DNA of 64,000 nucleotides from positions 310,001 to 374,000 of the forward strand of contig JAHXIO010000006.1 of the NCBI GenBank assembly GCA_025655595.1, in the 5' to 3' direction. Shown here piece by piece: positions 18,953 through 27,640 of this stretch. The notes beneath the pieces are model-generated. The model worked only from the letters and a program-made list of their open reading frames with translations, made no database searches and had not been told where the DNA came from. The translations under genes and the position numbers were made by a program. The stretch's first letter is position 1. Each line of letters starts with the position of its first letter. Source of the DNA: Candidatus Thiodiazotropha sp. (ex Monitilora ramsayi) (GTDB lineage Bacteria; Pseudomonadota; Gammaproteobacteria; Chromatiales; Chromatiaceae).

Positions 18953-20974
18953 ATGAGAGTCATTGTTCTTCTTCTATCTGTTCTCTTGCCAAGTGGTATG
19001 GTGGTCGCACAGGCCAGTGATGATGCTCAGCTCAAACTTCGAACGGCAGAGATATTAGAATCGCTGAATCTGAAAATCCCTCAATCAAGGATCGACGATA
19101 AAAGCAGGATCGGAGGTATTCGGCTAACTGTTTCACCGGAACTTTTGAAACCGGCAGCGGCACATCCCATCTCTCCTGACCGAAGCGGTCAACTCCGTCA
19201 GGTTGCTGCACTTCGCAAGGACCGAAAGGTTTCTCTGTTTGTGGAGAATGAACTGATCCTTGTCTCCCCGGACATGCCGGTACTGGAAGCGATAGGGCAA
19301 AGCCTGGATGCCAAGACCATCGCCACACACGATGTTGTCGTGATTCAGGGTAAGGATAAGAGAAAGTTATATCTGCGCTTGATCCGTATTGATGCGAGCA
19401 GGTTCGATGACCCCGATATCTTTCGGCATATTGAACGGGCGGTACCCGGGGCGTATGAGGGTATCTATGAACTCTCTTCTCCTGATGCCAGAGCGACACT
19501 GAGTCTTGCCACAGCCTTGCATCGCGATGGCAAGGCACTCATCGGTATCAACTGGCTCGGCCGTCCCCACTCACTCGAAAACGAGATTCTCATCGAGGGA
19601 GTTCTCCCCAGCAACGCTGGTTTCGTTAATCCGTTTCTGCTCAACTATCTCAATGGGACAGGTGCGGCAGCGGTCGGTGTGACAGACGCCTGGCACCTGA
19701 TGAAGGCAGCCGGTGTTCTCGACAGTAATAATTTCGCGACGCCGCCGCATCAGATCGTGGCGGGTGTGGCCGATACTGGGTTCTGGTCAGGTGTAGACGT
19801 GACCAACCCTACACCGAATGGTGGCCCTTTGGATCTCCCGGCCAGTACGACATGTACAGGTGGCTTTACCTGTCTTTGGCACGGATCCAATACAGCTGAG
19901 ACGATGGCAGCGCGGTTGGGCAATGCGAAGGCAGTGGCGGGTCCCGCCGGACCGGTGGTGTCACAAATGATTCTGCAAAACTTTGAGGGCTATGAAACCT
20001 GGTCGCTGATCGGATGGATTGCGGGTCTCGGTAAGACCACTATCGAGCGTCCACGTGTCGTCAGTATGAGTTTTGGCTACACAGTCCCCGCACTCTTTGA
20101 GTGGTCCACCACGCCACTGGATGTGGCTGCGCTGTCACTCGAACCACTGGGTGTTTTGCTGGTTGCCGCCTCGGGCAATGTCGGCGAGGATATTGATGAG
20201 ACTTACTGCCCCGAGAGCAGTCTCGCAAACTGCTACGAAATCGAGCGTAAGCTGCCCTGTGAGCTTACCGGTGTCATCTGCGTGGGGGCGCTGCGCGCAA
20301 ACAGCACGCAACGGCGTACGGATAGCAATTTCGGATCCGGGACCGCGGGTCTCGGCAAGGATGCGAACACTGTCGATCTCTATGCGCCGGGCAGTGGTAT
20401 CTTCGTTGGTGCCGATCCGCAGTTTCCAGGCCAGCCCAACGACTCGGTTCAGTCGGCATCGGGCACCTCAATAGCTGCCCCGCTGGCTGCGGGTGTTGCT
20501 GCGCTCATCACTGCGGTTGACCCTGCTCTCAGTCCATCTCAGGTTGCGAATCTTTTGCTTTCGCTTGCCTCGACCAACGAAATCGATCTGCCAGATAGCG
20601 CGGTGGCTGACGATACCGTTAACCGCTGGCTCAATGCCTCTCGCCCGGTACGCCAGGCCTTGCTCAATTTCTTTCCCAATTCCGATTTTGCGCCGGTCGT
20701 CCGTATCGTCGATCCCATGCCGGGTGTTTTCGGGACACCGGTCGTCGATATGGGAACTCCCGTGACTGTCACGGCACGCGCAGTCGATGTGGAGGCGGGT
20801 GTGCCCTGTTGCACAATCGAGTGGTCAATAGACGGTGCGGAACAGACTGCGCTCAGCGGTGCGACAGTAGAGATGACCTTTGGCGAGGATAGAAACTACA
20901 CGATTGGCGTTACGATTACAGACACTGCGGGGCAGACGGCATCGGACACAATGACCGTGCGTGCGAGGCCGTAA
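18953..20974 (+). CDS. secreted subtilisin-like serine protease (S8 family)
   Basis: The 673-residue protein has a signal peptide (residues 1-20), a long pro-region (to about 230) and an S8 catalytic domain. The triad is visible: Asp274 in VAGVADTGFW, His310 in CLWHGSNTAETMAA and Ser506 in SASGTSIAAP; oxyanion Asn409 is in VAASGNVGED. The His motif departs from the usual HGTHVA. A C-terminal beta-sandwich domain (about 575-673, PVTVTARAVD...) resembles PKD or Ig-like domains of exported proteases. It is monocistronic, with a hairpin 90 nt after its stop. Confidence 0.9.
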   Translation: MRVIVLLLSVLLPSGMVVAQASDDAQLKLRTAEILESLNLKIPQSRIDDKSRIGGIRLTVSPELLKPAAAHPISPDRSGQLRQVAALRKDRKVSLFVENELILVSPDMPVLEAIGQSLDAKTIATHDVVVIQGKDKRKLYLRLIRIDASRFDDPDIFRHIERAVPGAYEGIYELSSPDARATLSLATALHRDGKALIGINWLGRPHSLENEILIEGVLPSNAGFVNPFLLNYLNGTGAAAVGVTDAWHLMKAAGVLDSNNFATPPHQIVAGVADTGFWSGVDVTNPTPNGGPLDLPASTTCTGGFTCLWHGSNTAETMAARLGNAKAVAGPAGPVVSQMILQNFEGYETWSLIGWIAGLGKTTIERPRVVSMSFGYTVPALFEWSTTPLDVAALSLEPLGVLLVAASGNVGEDIDETYCPESSLANCYEIERKLPCELTGVICVGALRANSTQRRTDSNFGSGTAGLGKDANTVDLYAPGSGIFVGADPQFPGQPNDSVQSASGTSIAAPLAAGVAALITAVDPALSPSQVANLLLSLASTNEIDLPDSAVADDTVNRWLNASRPVRQALLNFFPNSDFAPVVRIVDPMPGVFGTPVVDMGTPVTVTARAVDVEAGVPCCTIEWSIDGAEQTALSGATVEMTFGEDRNYTIGVTITDTAGQTASDTMTVRARP

Positions 20975-21062
20975 CAGAGAATGGAACTCACCAAATGGGG
21001 CTATGAGTCCACCCCGCTAAAATAGGCTGGCAACCCTACGAGTTTTTTTATATCGAATCAAT

Positions 21063-21095
21063 CCCCTTCAGGTAAGTACCTTCGGGCCTGAGGGG
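21063..21095. terminator. hairpin after the subtilase gene
   Basis: The arms CCCCTTCAGG and CCTGAGGGG form a 9-10 bp stem with a 14-nt loop between the convergent subtilase and RebB-like genes. There is no clean T-run after it, so terminator activity is likely but not certain. Confidence 0.5.
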
Positions 21096-21114
21096 CTCTG
21101 ATTTAGCGGACTGC

Positions 21115-21348
21115 TTACTCTCTACCAGAGGCGAGCTTGGCTACAATTGCGTGGAGTGCCATTTCGGCATTTTCAAAGGCGACCGAGATGTCTTCTATGG
21201 TATTTTGACCCTGTTTGGCGCCGTCCAGGCCTTTTACGATTTCCGCCACCAGATCTGATATGACGTTAAGTGCTTCATCACCGCCAGCAACATGTGCTTG
21301 AGTAACGGCGTCCGTTATCTGGCTGTTAACATTAGTTGGGTAGGCCAT
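21115..21348 (-). CDS. RebB-like R-body family protein
   Basis: From the ATG at 21348, behind a strong GAGGAG site, the protein has 77 residues. Its N-terminus (MAYPTNVNSQITDAVTQAHV) closely matches the RebB/'killing trait' family, whose members assemble into R-bodies, large protein ribbons that unroll. The second half is helical (VISDLVAEIVKGLDGA) but lacks the longer Ala/Gln-rich tail of classical RebB. The frame can be extended upstream, but those residues are not family-like. No rebA, rebC or rebD is seen. It lies 193 nt downstream of a three-gene ExbB/ExbD-like module on the same strand. Confidence 0.7.
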   Translation of the reverse strand: MAYPTNVNSQITDAVTQAHVAGGDEALNVISDLVAEIVKGLDGAKQGQNTIEDISVAFENAEMALHAIVAKLASGRE

Positions 21349-21541
21349 TTTTAACTCCTCAATCTTCAATTTGCATGTTCGTAAAAAATAGAGTGAATAT
21401 TTCCTGCTCTTGTAATTCGTTCTTACAGAAAAATATTTAGAGATACTTCCTCTTCGCCTCCGTAATTCCGGATTTATTGTTTTGTAAACCAAAAAACAGA
21501 TCTTTCGAAATCTGTCGAAAAGTATAGCCAGTCTGCAGCGG

Positions 21542-22000
21542 TTACTCCTTGGGCGGCAAAGGAGGCGCGGTCTCATACAGGTACACGCCGTGGTCCGTCA
21601 TATGGCCGTGCATATCGACGACGATATTGGTTTTGTGCCGCTTGCCCTCGCGGGCTCGAACCGCATCGAAAAAGGTCTTGCGCATTTTTCCGCCGCCCTC
21701 TGTGTCCTGATCGATGCTGAAGACAATATGCAGAGGTTCGCCCGGTTTTCCCAGAGGATGGGCGAGGGCATGCACGCGTTCGTTGTGAATCGTGTAGACG
21801 AGGATCTCCATCTTGTTATGCAGGTAAGGGATGCGAATGGAGAAGCCGGAGCCCAACGCAATATAGGCGATCGCAAGGAAAATGGCGCTACCGAAAATGT
21901 AACCGGCAAAATGGCGTCTTGCGTAGATGATCGTCATTACTCCCCAGATGGCGATCAGGAAGAGGAGCAGGTATTTGGCGGTCAGTGGATCAGTAAACAT
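21542..22000 (-). CDS. membrane-anchored hypothetical protein of the ExbBD-like module
   Basis: The 152-residue protein has two N-terminal membrane helices (about 9-26 and 32-50) and a soluble C-terminal part with a His-rich stretch (VDMHGHMTDHGVYLYE) and a Pro-rich tail. I recognise no family. It starts 4 nt after the stop of the ExbD-like gene, so the three genes are surely one operon. The soluble part probably faces the periplasm. The role is inferred from its neighbours only. Confidence 0.7.
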   Translation of the reverse strand: MFTDPLTAKYLLLFLIAIWGVMTIIYARRHFAGYIFGSAIFLAIAYIALGSGFSIRIPYLHNKMEILVYTIHNERVHALAHPLGKPGEPLHIVFSIDQDTEGGGKMRKTFFDAVRAREGKRHKTNIVVDMHGHMTDHGVYLYETAPPLPPKE

Positions 22001-22004
22001 AGCG

Positions 22005-22613
22005 TCACTTTTCCAGTCTTCTTAGCGTGCCGTGGAAGATTTCGAATGGCTCGAAGGATTTGCTCTCCTCGATCAGTTGCTTATCGCTCATCTCAAATGT
22101 GATGACGCCTTTCTCCTGACCCGTATATTCGAGCGTTAACGTATCTTCGTAGACCACGTGCATGAGGCGCCCATCCCGACGCCGAATGGAGACATTGACG
22201 TCGACCGGCGTGTTTCCCAGGCCATTGTCGCTGTAATAGACAATGGAGAAGCGATATCGCCCGTCCGGGATCCCGCGGGAGAAGATAAACTCGTAATTGA
22301 GCCCCGAGAAGTCAACGTCGCGACCGAGGTCGTCGCGCACCAGGTTGAATATCTCGCCGTAAGGTGATGTGTAGCCGACATTTTCGTTATTCGGCGCACT
22401 GGCCCACAGGTCGATATCGGCGGGGATGTTGGGGTCCCAGGAGATCTCCGCAATCATGTCGCCTGCGGCCTTTTCGATCTCGGTCTGGGTGCTCTCCTGA
22501 TTGACCTTGATCAGGGGGATCAGCAATACAACCAGGGTGAGCATCAACAGCGCCAGCAGGATCAGCAGGTCACGGAAAACAATGGACATGCTGTCTTCGC
22601 GTGGACGGCTCAT
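22005..22613 (-). CDS. ExbD-like membrane protein with periplasmic DUF2135/YfaP-like domain
   Basis: The 202-residue protein begins like ExbD/TolR (a short charged N-terminus, one membrane helix at about 13-34, then a conserved polar exit). The periplasmic part is different: residues 60-170 read as a beta-sandwich, with ADIDLWASAPNNENVGYTS and RYRFSIVYYSDNG. This resembles YfaP/DUF2135-type domains that bind or process extracellular material. It overlaps no gene but is 3 nt from the ExbB-like stop and 4 nt from the next start. The family placement is a pattern judgement. Confidence 0.6.
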   Translation of the reverse strand: MSRPREDSMSIVFRDLLILLALLMLTLVVLLIPLIKVNQESTQTEIEKAAGDMIAEISWDPNIPADIDLWASAPNNENVGYTSPYGEIFNLVRDDLGRDVDFSGLNYEFIFSRGIPDGRYRFSIVYYSDNGLGNTPVDVNVSIRRRDGRLMHVVYEDTLTLEYTGQEKGVITFEMSDKQLIEESKSFEPFEIFHGTLRRLEK

Positions 22614-22616
22614 GAC

Positions 22617-23096
22617 CTACTCTTCCTCAGATAGGGGCGCTTCTGCTCGGTCGGGGCCGTAGAGCATATCCCGGATCTTGCTCATGGCCTCCATGATCAT
22701 GGCGGCCGACAAACCGATCATGGTGGTGTCGATGGCGAAGGAGACGGATTTCAGAAACTGGCCGATCTCAGAAGAGAGGGTGGCGGCATCCTGCAGGTCT
22801 CTGACATCGATGCCGGCCAGCGCCATGGAGAAGCCCAGTACCGTGCCCAGCATTCCGAGTCCGGTCGTCAGCCAGGACCAGAAGTGCGCATCGGTCTTTC
22901 TTCCGCTGAAGGCGAAGGCCTCCACCAGCAAGACGATGGTCAGGATAATGCCGAAAAACCAGAGGGTTAGGGTATTGCCGAGGATTCGGTCCAAATAGCC
23001 CAGACTGTAGAGCGTGAATACCAAGCCGCCAAGCGAGAGGAGAATGGCGAGTTCGAAAAGCCTTGCCCAGGGTGGCTTGGGTTGTTGATCGTCCAT
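22617..23096 (-). CDS. MotA/TolQ/ExbB-like proton channel protein
   Basis: The 159-residue protein has three to four membrane helices and the ExbB/TolQ hallmark around residues 74-90 (WLTTGLGMLGTVLGFSMAL), followed by a cytoplasmic and helical segment (SFAIDTTMIGLSAAMIMEAM) where the proton-path Thr residues lie in this family. It is the first gene of a three-gene operon with an ExbD-like gene 3 nt downstream. Together they should form an ion-driven stator complex that energises a periplasmic partner. No TonB or TolA gene is in the window. Confidence 0.8.
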   Translation of the reverse strand: MDDQQPKPPWARLFELAILLSLGGLVFTLYSLGYLDRILGNTLTLWFFGIILTIVLLVEAFAFSGRKTDAHFWSWLTTGLGMLGTVLGFSMALAGIDVRDLQDAATLSSEIGQFLKSVSFAIDTTMIGLSAAMIMEAMSKIRDMLYGPDRAEAPLSEEE

Positions 23097-23533
23097 CGTG
23101 GTGACTGCCTGCCAATAAAACGTCTATCGCACGTGGAGCGTGAACATATCCGAGCCTCGTGCTGCTGTTGTTTGCCCGTACAGCCCTATCTTGCCAGTTG
23201 GATACTCCATAAGAAATACCCAATACGAGGCAGTTATAACCCTGTGGCATTTACCTGAAATATCCGGGTCAGAAAGAAGATGCGGATATAGGCAGGAGTC
23301 ATAGGTTAAAGTGAGGATCGACTCATATTTACAGTATTACGTTGGCAGGACAGGGCTTAACCTACACCCTGAACTATTGCATATGGTGGAGCCTTTCCCA
23401 ATAAAGTAGTTTAAAATCTCCATGAAAATTTAGATCAAAGGGCACTTTCTCTAATTGTAAGGAAGATCCCTCACTGGCCTTGTCTTCCGCAGAAATCAGT
23501 AACCTCCATTTCAGTGTTATCAGGGTAAGCATC
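23097..23533. other. divergent intergenic region, 437 bp
   Basis: It lies between the ExbB-like operon (minus) and the Sel1 gene (plus). No gene or repeat was seen; both promoters should be here. Confidence 0.5.
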
Positions 23534-23917
23534 ATGATATTCAGATCGATACTCCTCCTAATTGTTTTACTACTGCCGGTCTCTTCAGCCATGGCTGGGT
23601 TCGAAGAGGGCGAGGCCGCCAATCGGGAGGGTGACCGCGATACCGCCTTTGCCGAGTATCAGGCCGCGGCGATGGCCGGTGACAACCGTGCCTATGGAAA
23701 GCTGGGCAGCATGTATCTCTACGGCCTGGGCACCAAGAGGGATTACAGTATGGCCTATGTCTGGTTCGGTTTGAGCAAGGAGTCCGGCGACAAATATGGT
23801 GAACGCTTCCAGCAGACGGCCGCCTCGGTAATGTCCGCCGAGGAGGTAAGCCAGGCTGAGGCGCTGCTGAATGACTATCGCAAGCAGCTCGCAGCCCCGG
23901 AAGATCAGGCCAGGTAA
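23534..23917 (+). CDS. secreted Sel1/TPR-repeat protein
   Basis: The 127-residue protein starts at the ATG that gives a clean signal peptide (residues 1-21, SSAMA cut). It has about two Sel1-like repeats: DTAFAEYQAAAMAGD, then YGKLGSMYLYGLGTKRDYSM and AYVWFGLSKESGD. Sel1 repeats are helical adaptor modules for protein contacts; here they lie in the periplasm. A frame extended to 23480 lacks a signal. It is 108 nt before trpB but probably separately transcribed. Confidence 0.85.
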   Translation: MIFRSILLLIVLLLPVSSAMAGFEEGEAANREGDRDTAFAEYQAAAMAGDNRAYGKLGSMYLYGLGTKRDYSMAYVWFGLSKESGDKYGERFQQTAASVMSAEEVSQAEALLNDYRKQLAAPEDQAR

Positions 23918-24025
23918 GCGATATTGGATCAGACTCCGTATCCTGACTATTGAATTATCCAATCCCGTTTCCATTGCCCGTTTGCTACTATACTTGCGGG
24001 CCAATTTACTGAGAGGAGTCATCCG

Positions 24026-25249
24026 TTGAAAAATACCTTCACCCACGCTTTGCCTGATGAGTCCGGTTTTTTCGGTGAGTACGGTGGCAGCTTCGTACCC
24101 GAGCAGTTGCAGAGCATTATCGATGAGATCACTGAGGCTTATCTGAAGATAACCAAGGATGAAGGTTTCCTGACGGAACTGGCTGACCTCTATAAACACT
24201 ACGTGGGTCGCCCAAGCCCCATCTTTCATGCCAGGAATCTCTCCGACAAATACGGCCCTCAGATCTACATGAAGCGCGAAGATCTGAACCATACCGGTGC
24301 CCATAAGATCAATCACTGCCTGGGCGAGGCGCTGCTGGCAAAGAAGATGGGCAAGAAGAAGATCATCGCCGAAACCGGCGCCGGTCAGCATGGTGTGGCG
24401 CTGGCCACGGCGGCGGCACTGGTCGGACTGGAGTGCGATATCTACATGGGCGAGGTGGATATCAGGAAGGAGCATCCCAATGTGGTCCGCATGGCGATTT
24501 TGGGGGCCAAGGTGATTCCCGCCACGCATGGTCGCAAGACCCTGAAAGAGGCGGTCGATGCGGCATTCGAAGGTTATCTGAAGGACCCGGTGACGCAGCT
24601 CTATGCGATTGGTTCCGTCGTGGGCCCGCATCCTTTCCCGATGATGGTGCGTGACTTCCAGTCCATCGTGGGCAATGAGGCCAGGCAGCAGTTCCAGGAG
24701 ATGACGGGTGGACTGCCTGGCAACCTGGTCGCTTGTGTGGGTGGGGGTTCCAACGCCATGGGATTGTTTGATGCCTTCCTCGAGGACGAGGGGGTGAAGA
24801 TGTACGGCGTTGAACCTTCGGGCCGCGATATCAATAAGGATGGCGAGCATGCAGCCACGCTCAGCAAAGGTGAACCCGGCGTTATGCATGGTTTTAAGTC
24901 GTATATGCTGAAGGATGCAGAGGGTGAGCCGCAGGAGGTCTACTCGGTCGCCAGCGGTCTCGACTATCCGGCAGTAGGGCCGCAGCACAGCTACCTGAAT
25001 GACATCAAGCGGGTAGTGTATGAGGCGATCAATGACAAGGAGGCGATCGATGCCTTCTTCGAACTTTCCAGGGTGGAGGGCATCATTCCTGCTGTCGAGT
25101 CCTCCCACGCCGTGGCTTTTGCGCTGAAGCTGGCGGAGCGGGGTGAAAAGGGTTCGATCCTTATCAATCTCTCCGGTCGCGGTGACAAGGATATCGACTT
25201 TGTCGTTGAGAACTATGGTTCATCTTATGGGGTATCGGATCTCCTGTAG
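24026..25249 (+). CDS. trpB: tryptophan synthase beta chain, orphan copy
   Basis: The 407-residue protein is a full-length TrpB. The PLP lysine K94 lies in HTGAHKIN, the catalytic Glu116 in AETGAGQHG, and the phosphate-binding loop is [15 protein letters not shown] is near the end. It joins indole and serine to make tryptophan, normally with TrpA. The start is a TTG seven bases after GGAG; there is no ATG in a better position. No trpA, trpF or other trp gene is adjacent. It may be a second copy used for indole salvage, or the only trpB displaced from the operon. Confidence 0.93.
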   Translation: MKNTFTHALPDESGFFGEYGGSFVPEQLQSIIDEITEAYLKITKDEGFLTELADLYKHYVGRPSPIFHARNLSDKYGPQIYMKREDLNHTGAHKINHCLGEALLAKKMGKKKIIAETGAGQHGVALATAAALVGLECDIYMGEVDIRKEHPNVVRMAILGAKVIPATHGRKTLKEAVDAAFEGYLKDPVTQLYAIGSVVGPHPFPMMVRDFQSIVGNEARQQFQEMTGGLPGNLVACVGGGSNAMGLFDAFLEDEGVKMYGVEPSGRDINKDGEHAATLSKGEPGVMHGFKSYMLKDAEGEPQEVYSVASGLDYPAVGPQHSYLNDIKRVVYEAINDKEAIDAFFELSRVEGIIPAVESSHAVAFALKLAERGEKGSILINLSGRGDKDIDFVVENYGSSYGVSDLL

Positions 25250-25723
25250 CCGCAGGTTAGGCAACAAGGCCAATATGCAAATTCCGCCTTCTGCTGGTTG
25301 TCCGGAGTAATATTTCACCGCCTGTACCTCACTGACTCACATTGGTGGGGTAAGGCCCCACCCTACCCAATACCGCAGAGTCCAGGGTGGGGCCCAGCCC
25401 AATCTAAGTGGGCAGAAAAAAGTGAACGGAACCCAATACATTCCATTATTGAGAGAGAACTCTTCTCTGCTCTCATTTTGTCTTGTGTTTTCTCTATGAA
25501 ACGCCAATCCCTGGATACTTGCAACGGATACCCAACTATCAGAACTTGACATAGGCTAATGCGCATATGGGGTTATTTTGTTAATAGATAGCGTGGGACT
25601 GCAGCGAAATGGGGAATTGGGTTTCCGATTTGCCTGTACTGATAGCGAAACATAGGGCGTGAATCTCGTTGAGACAACTTGGAGAGATAATAGCCTTAGG
25701 TCACCTCAAGCGGAGAAGTCATC
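25250..25723. other. intergenic region, 474 bp, with GC-rich repeats
   Basis: It contains two GC-rich palindromic segments (25344-25368 with GGGGTAAGGCCCCACC, and 25384-25400) that resemble the GGTGCGGC repeats found near 52.1 and 62.0 kb. No gene is supported; a short frame at 25298-25549 lacks a ribosome site and family. Confidence 0.5.
25344..25400. repeat. GC-rich palindromic repeat pair
   Basis: GGTGGGGTAAGGCCCCACC is a hairpin-forming unit, followed by a second copy-like GGGTGGGGCCCAGCCC. It is related in style to the REP-like elements at 52130 and 61984. It may act as a transcript end for trpB. Confidence 0.5.
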
Positions 25724-26125
25724 GTGAAAGATTTGGTTTGGGACAAAACACTGAGTGTCGAGGTCGATGAGATCGATGAGGATCATCGCAGACTGGTGGA
25801 TCTGTTTAATATTCTCAATCATTCTGTAGCGGATGGAGATTCATCGGATTATCAAGAAGCGGTACTGGAAGAACTGATAAGTTGCACCGTCTGGCACTTC
25901 AGGCATGAAGAGCGGTTGATGCTGAAGTATGCCTATAAGGAATCAGAAGAGCACAAGACAGAGCACGAGGAATTGATCGAAAGCGCCAAAGCGCTACAGC
26001 AGAAATTTCTGCAGGCTGGTAAACGGATCGAGAGTCAAGACTTCGAGTTTCTCGAACATTGGCTTACCGAGCATATCCTCGTTGCCGATATGAAGTTGGG
26101 CGCATATCTCGCCGAAGTGATGTAG
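25724..26125 (+). CDS. bacteriohemerythrin
   Basis: The 133-residue protein is a four-helix hemerythrin with all diiron ligands at the expected positions: H21 (DEDHRR), H58 and E62 (WHFRHEE), H77 and H81 (EHKTEH), H117 and D122 (TEHILVAD). It binds O2 reversibly and in bacteria serves oxygen storage, delivery or sensing. It starts with GTG. It stands alone as a cytoplasmic single-domain protein, which suits an organism that moves between oxic and anoxic conditions. Confidence 0.95.
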   Translation: MKDLVWDKTLSVEVDEIDEDHRRLVDLFNILNHSVADGDSSDYQEAVLEELISCTVWHFRHEERLMLKYAYKESEEHKTEHEELIESAKALQQKFLQAGKRIESQDFEFLEHWLTEHILVADMKLGAYLAEVM

Positions 26126-26139
26126 GCATGGCATCAAAC

Positions 26140-26167
26140 GGTGTCAGCATGAATGCACTCTGACACC
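26140..26167. terminator. hairpin after bacteriohemerythrin
   Basis: GGTGTCAG and CTGACACC form an 8-bp stem 15 nt after the stop codon. There is no T-run, so it may act as an mRNA 3'-end stabiliser or a weak terminator. Confidence 0.45.
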
Positions 26168-26353
26168 CTCCGATATTCTACTCGATGCCGGATAGAAGCA
26201 GTGCCGGTTGCGTTGTGAACGCGGCCAGTGATTCTTATTGGGCACACATCCCCTGGAATAGTAGACTGCCCGGCGCACAGCGTTGAACTGTCGGAAGAAA
26301 TAATCGAACTCACGAAACCTTTTTTTGACTTCTTTGCATTATTTCGGAACTGT

Positions 26354-26498
26354 ACGGCAAAAATAGTTGAACTCACGAAACTAATATCCCAACTGTTTGG
26401 ATGATTTCACACGTTCACGAGAATAAAAGACTCGTCGTTGACCGGATTTCAGTCAATTGCGAGTGAAATAGCTTCGTGAGTTCAACTATTTTTGTCGT
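26354..26498. repeat. long inverted repeat, MITE-like
   Basis: Two 28-nt arms (26354-26381 and 26471-26498) match in inverted orientation at 26 of 28 positions and contain TAGTTGAACTCACGAAAC; 89 nt lie between them. A third partial copy of the arm (TCGAACTCACGAAAC) lies at about 26303, and a TTCGGAACTG motif recurs inverted outside both arms. This looks like a degenerate non-autonomous element; no target-site duplication could be fixed. Confidence 0.6.
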
Positions 26499-26950
26499 GA
26501 AGTCCAGAAAAACCGGACAGCGTTTCATTATTTCTGTTGGCAGGTCCCGAAAAAGGGCAGGGCAGTTCCGAATTATCCTAAAAAGGTCAATTATCAGGTC
26601 CGGTAAGTACCAAAAATAATAGCAGGCTTGTTAATTTCAGAGTCAAGTTTCTGAAAATGGATCGAGCGGCTCCCTGTTACACTCTCAGAGGTAACCTTTA
26701 TGGCGGGATTATTAAGTACACTGACTTCCTGGTCTGTCGATGTCCTAGACTATGATTATTGGTAGCAAAGAGAAGCGTGACCGAATCATCCGGTACGGCT
26801 ACCCTGCCTGAGCGATTCCGGCTGGCCTTGAATAACGCCGGCCCAGATGAACCGGTACGCATCCCGATTCAGGCCAGGACATGCTCGCAACCTGTGTCAT
26901 ATCGTGAATCCGCCTGGCCAGAGACCGCGTATCCGATAAGAGGCGACACG

Positions 26951-27442
26951 ATGCAGATGATCACCGATGAAGAGCTGCTCGAACTGTATTCACTGGATCA
27001 CTTCAAGCAGGCTTCCACGTTTGGCGCCCTGTCGGAAACCTCTCTGATATGGCTATTGAAGGAAGGCCGAATTATTAGGTTGAACAAGGGCGAGACTCTG
27101 TTTGAACCAGACCAACAGGGAAACAGCTTCTTCGTCATTCTCGAAGGTACGGTTGCTTACTATAAGCACCATAATGGGCAGTACGCGTTCATACGTGACT
27201 ACATGCAGGGTGAGCAGATCGGATTCGTCAGCGTCGTTGCCCTGCACGATCGTGTCGGGCGAGCGGTGGCGAAGGTCGATATTCTGGTATTGGAGATCAA
27301 TACTGAACTGTTCTACCGGTTACACAAGGAGATGCCGCGCGACTTTGGTCTCATGATGCTGAATCTCGCCAGAGAGATGGCGCGAACCATCCGCACCGTC
27401 GACAACGTCATCGTTGAGCTCAGCTCCCGCAATTCAGACTGA
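26951..27442 (+). CDS. cyclic-nucleotide-binding-domain protein without HTH
   Basis: From the ATG at 26951 (behind AGAGGCG) the protein has 163 residues, essentially one cNMP-binding beta-roll: GALSETSLIWLLKEGRIIRL, GETLFEPDQQGNSFFVILEGTV, then the hinge helix at the end (LMMLNLAREMARTIRTVD). There is no DNA-binding helix-turn-helix, so it is not a CRP/FNR regulator by itself. It may be a stand-alone sensor or adaptor. The frame is open upstream to 26759 but those residues look unlike protein of this family. Ligand unknown. Confidence 0.8.
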   Translation: MQMITDEELLELYSLDHFKQASTFGALSETSLIWLLKEGRIIRLNKGETLFEPDQQGNSFFVILEGTVAYYKHHNGQYAFIRDYMQGEQIGFVSVVALHDRVGRAVAKVDILVLEINTELFYRLHKEMPRDFGLMMLNLAREMARTIRTVDNVIVELSSRNSD

Positions 27443-27640
27443 ATGATAAAAAGAGTAAAAAGGGCTAGTGTGGGATGAAGTTACAAAAGGTTTTCATCTG
27501 TTACCGGTCCCTTATACTCAATATAAGAAACAATTCCTCTCTGATCCGTTCTTTTTCATAGAGCAGCTATTGAAGCGGAACGCAATGATATCAAGCGTCC
27601 CCGGTATCCGGGGACTGACTTGATCATAACCAAAAGCCGA

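Larger units (their letters stand above)
26126..26950. other. intergenic region, 825 bp, inverted-repeat rich
   Basis: It holds a hairpin just after the hemerythrin gene and, further on, a long inverted repeat. The stretch from 26759 continues the frame of the downstream gene but I place that gene's start at 26951. No other gene is seen. Confidence 0.6.

Noticed and set aside
23585-25108. 507-codon minus-strand frame opposite the Sel1 and trpB genes
   Set aside because: It is antisense to two well-supported genes and its protein shows no domain; it is a codon-bias shadow.
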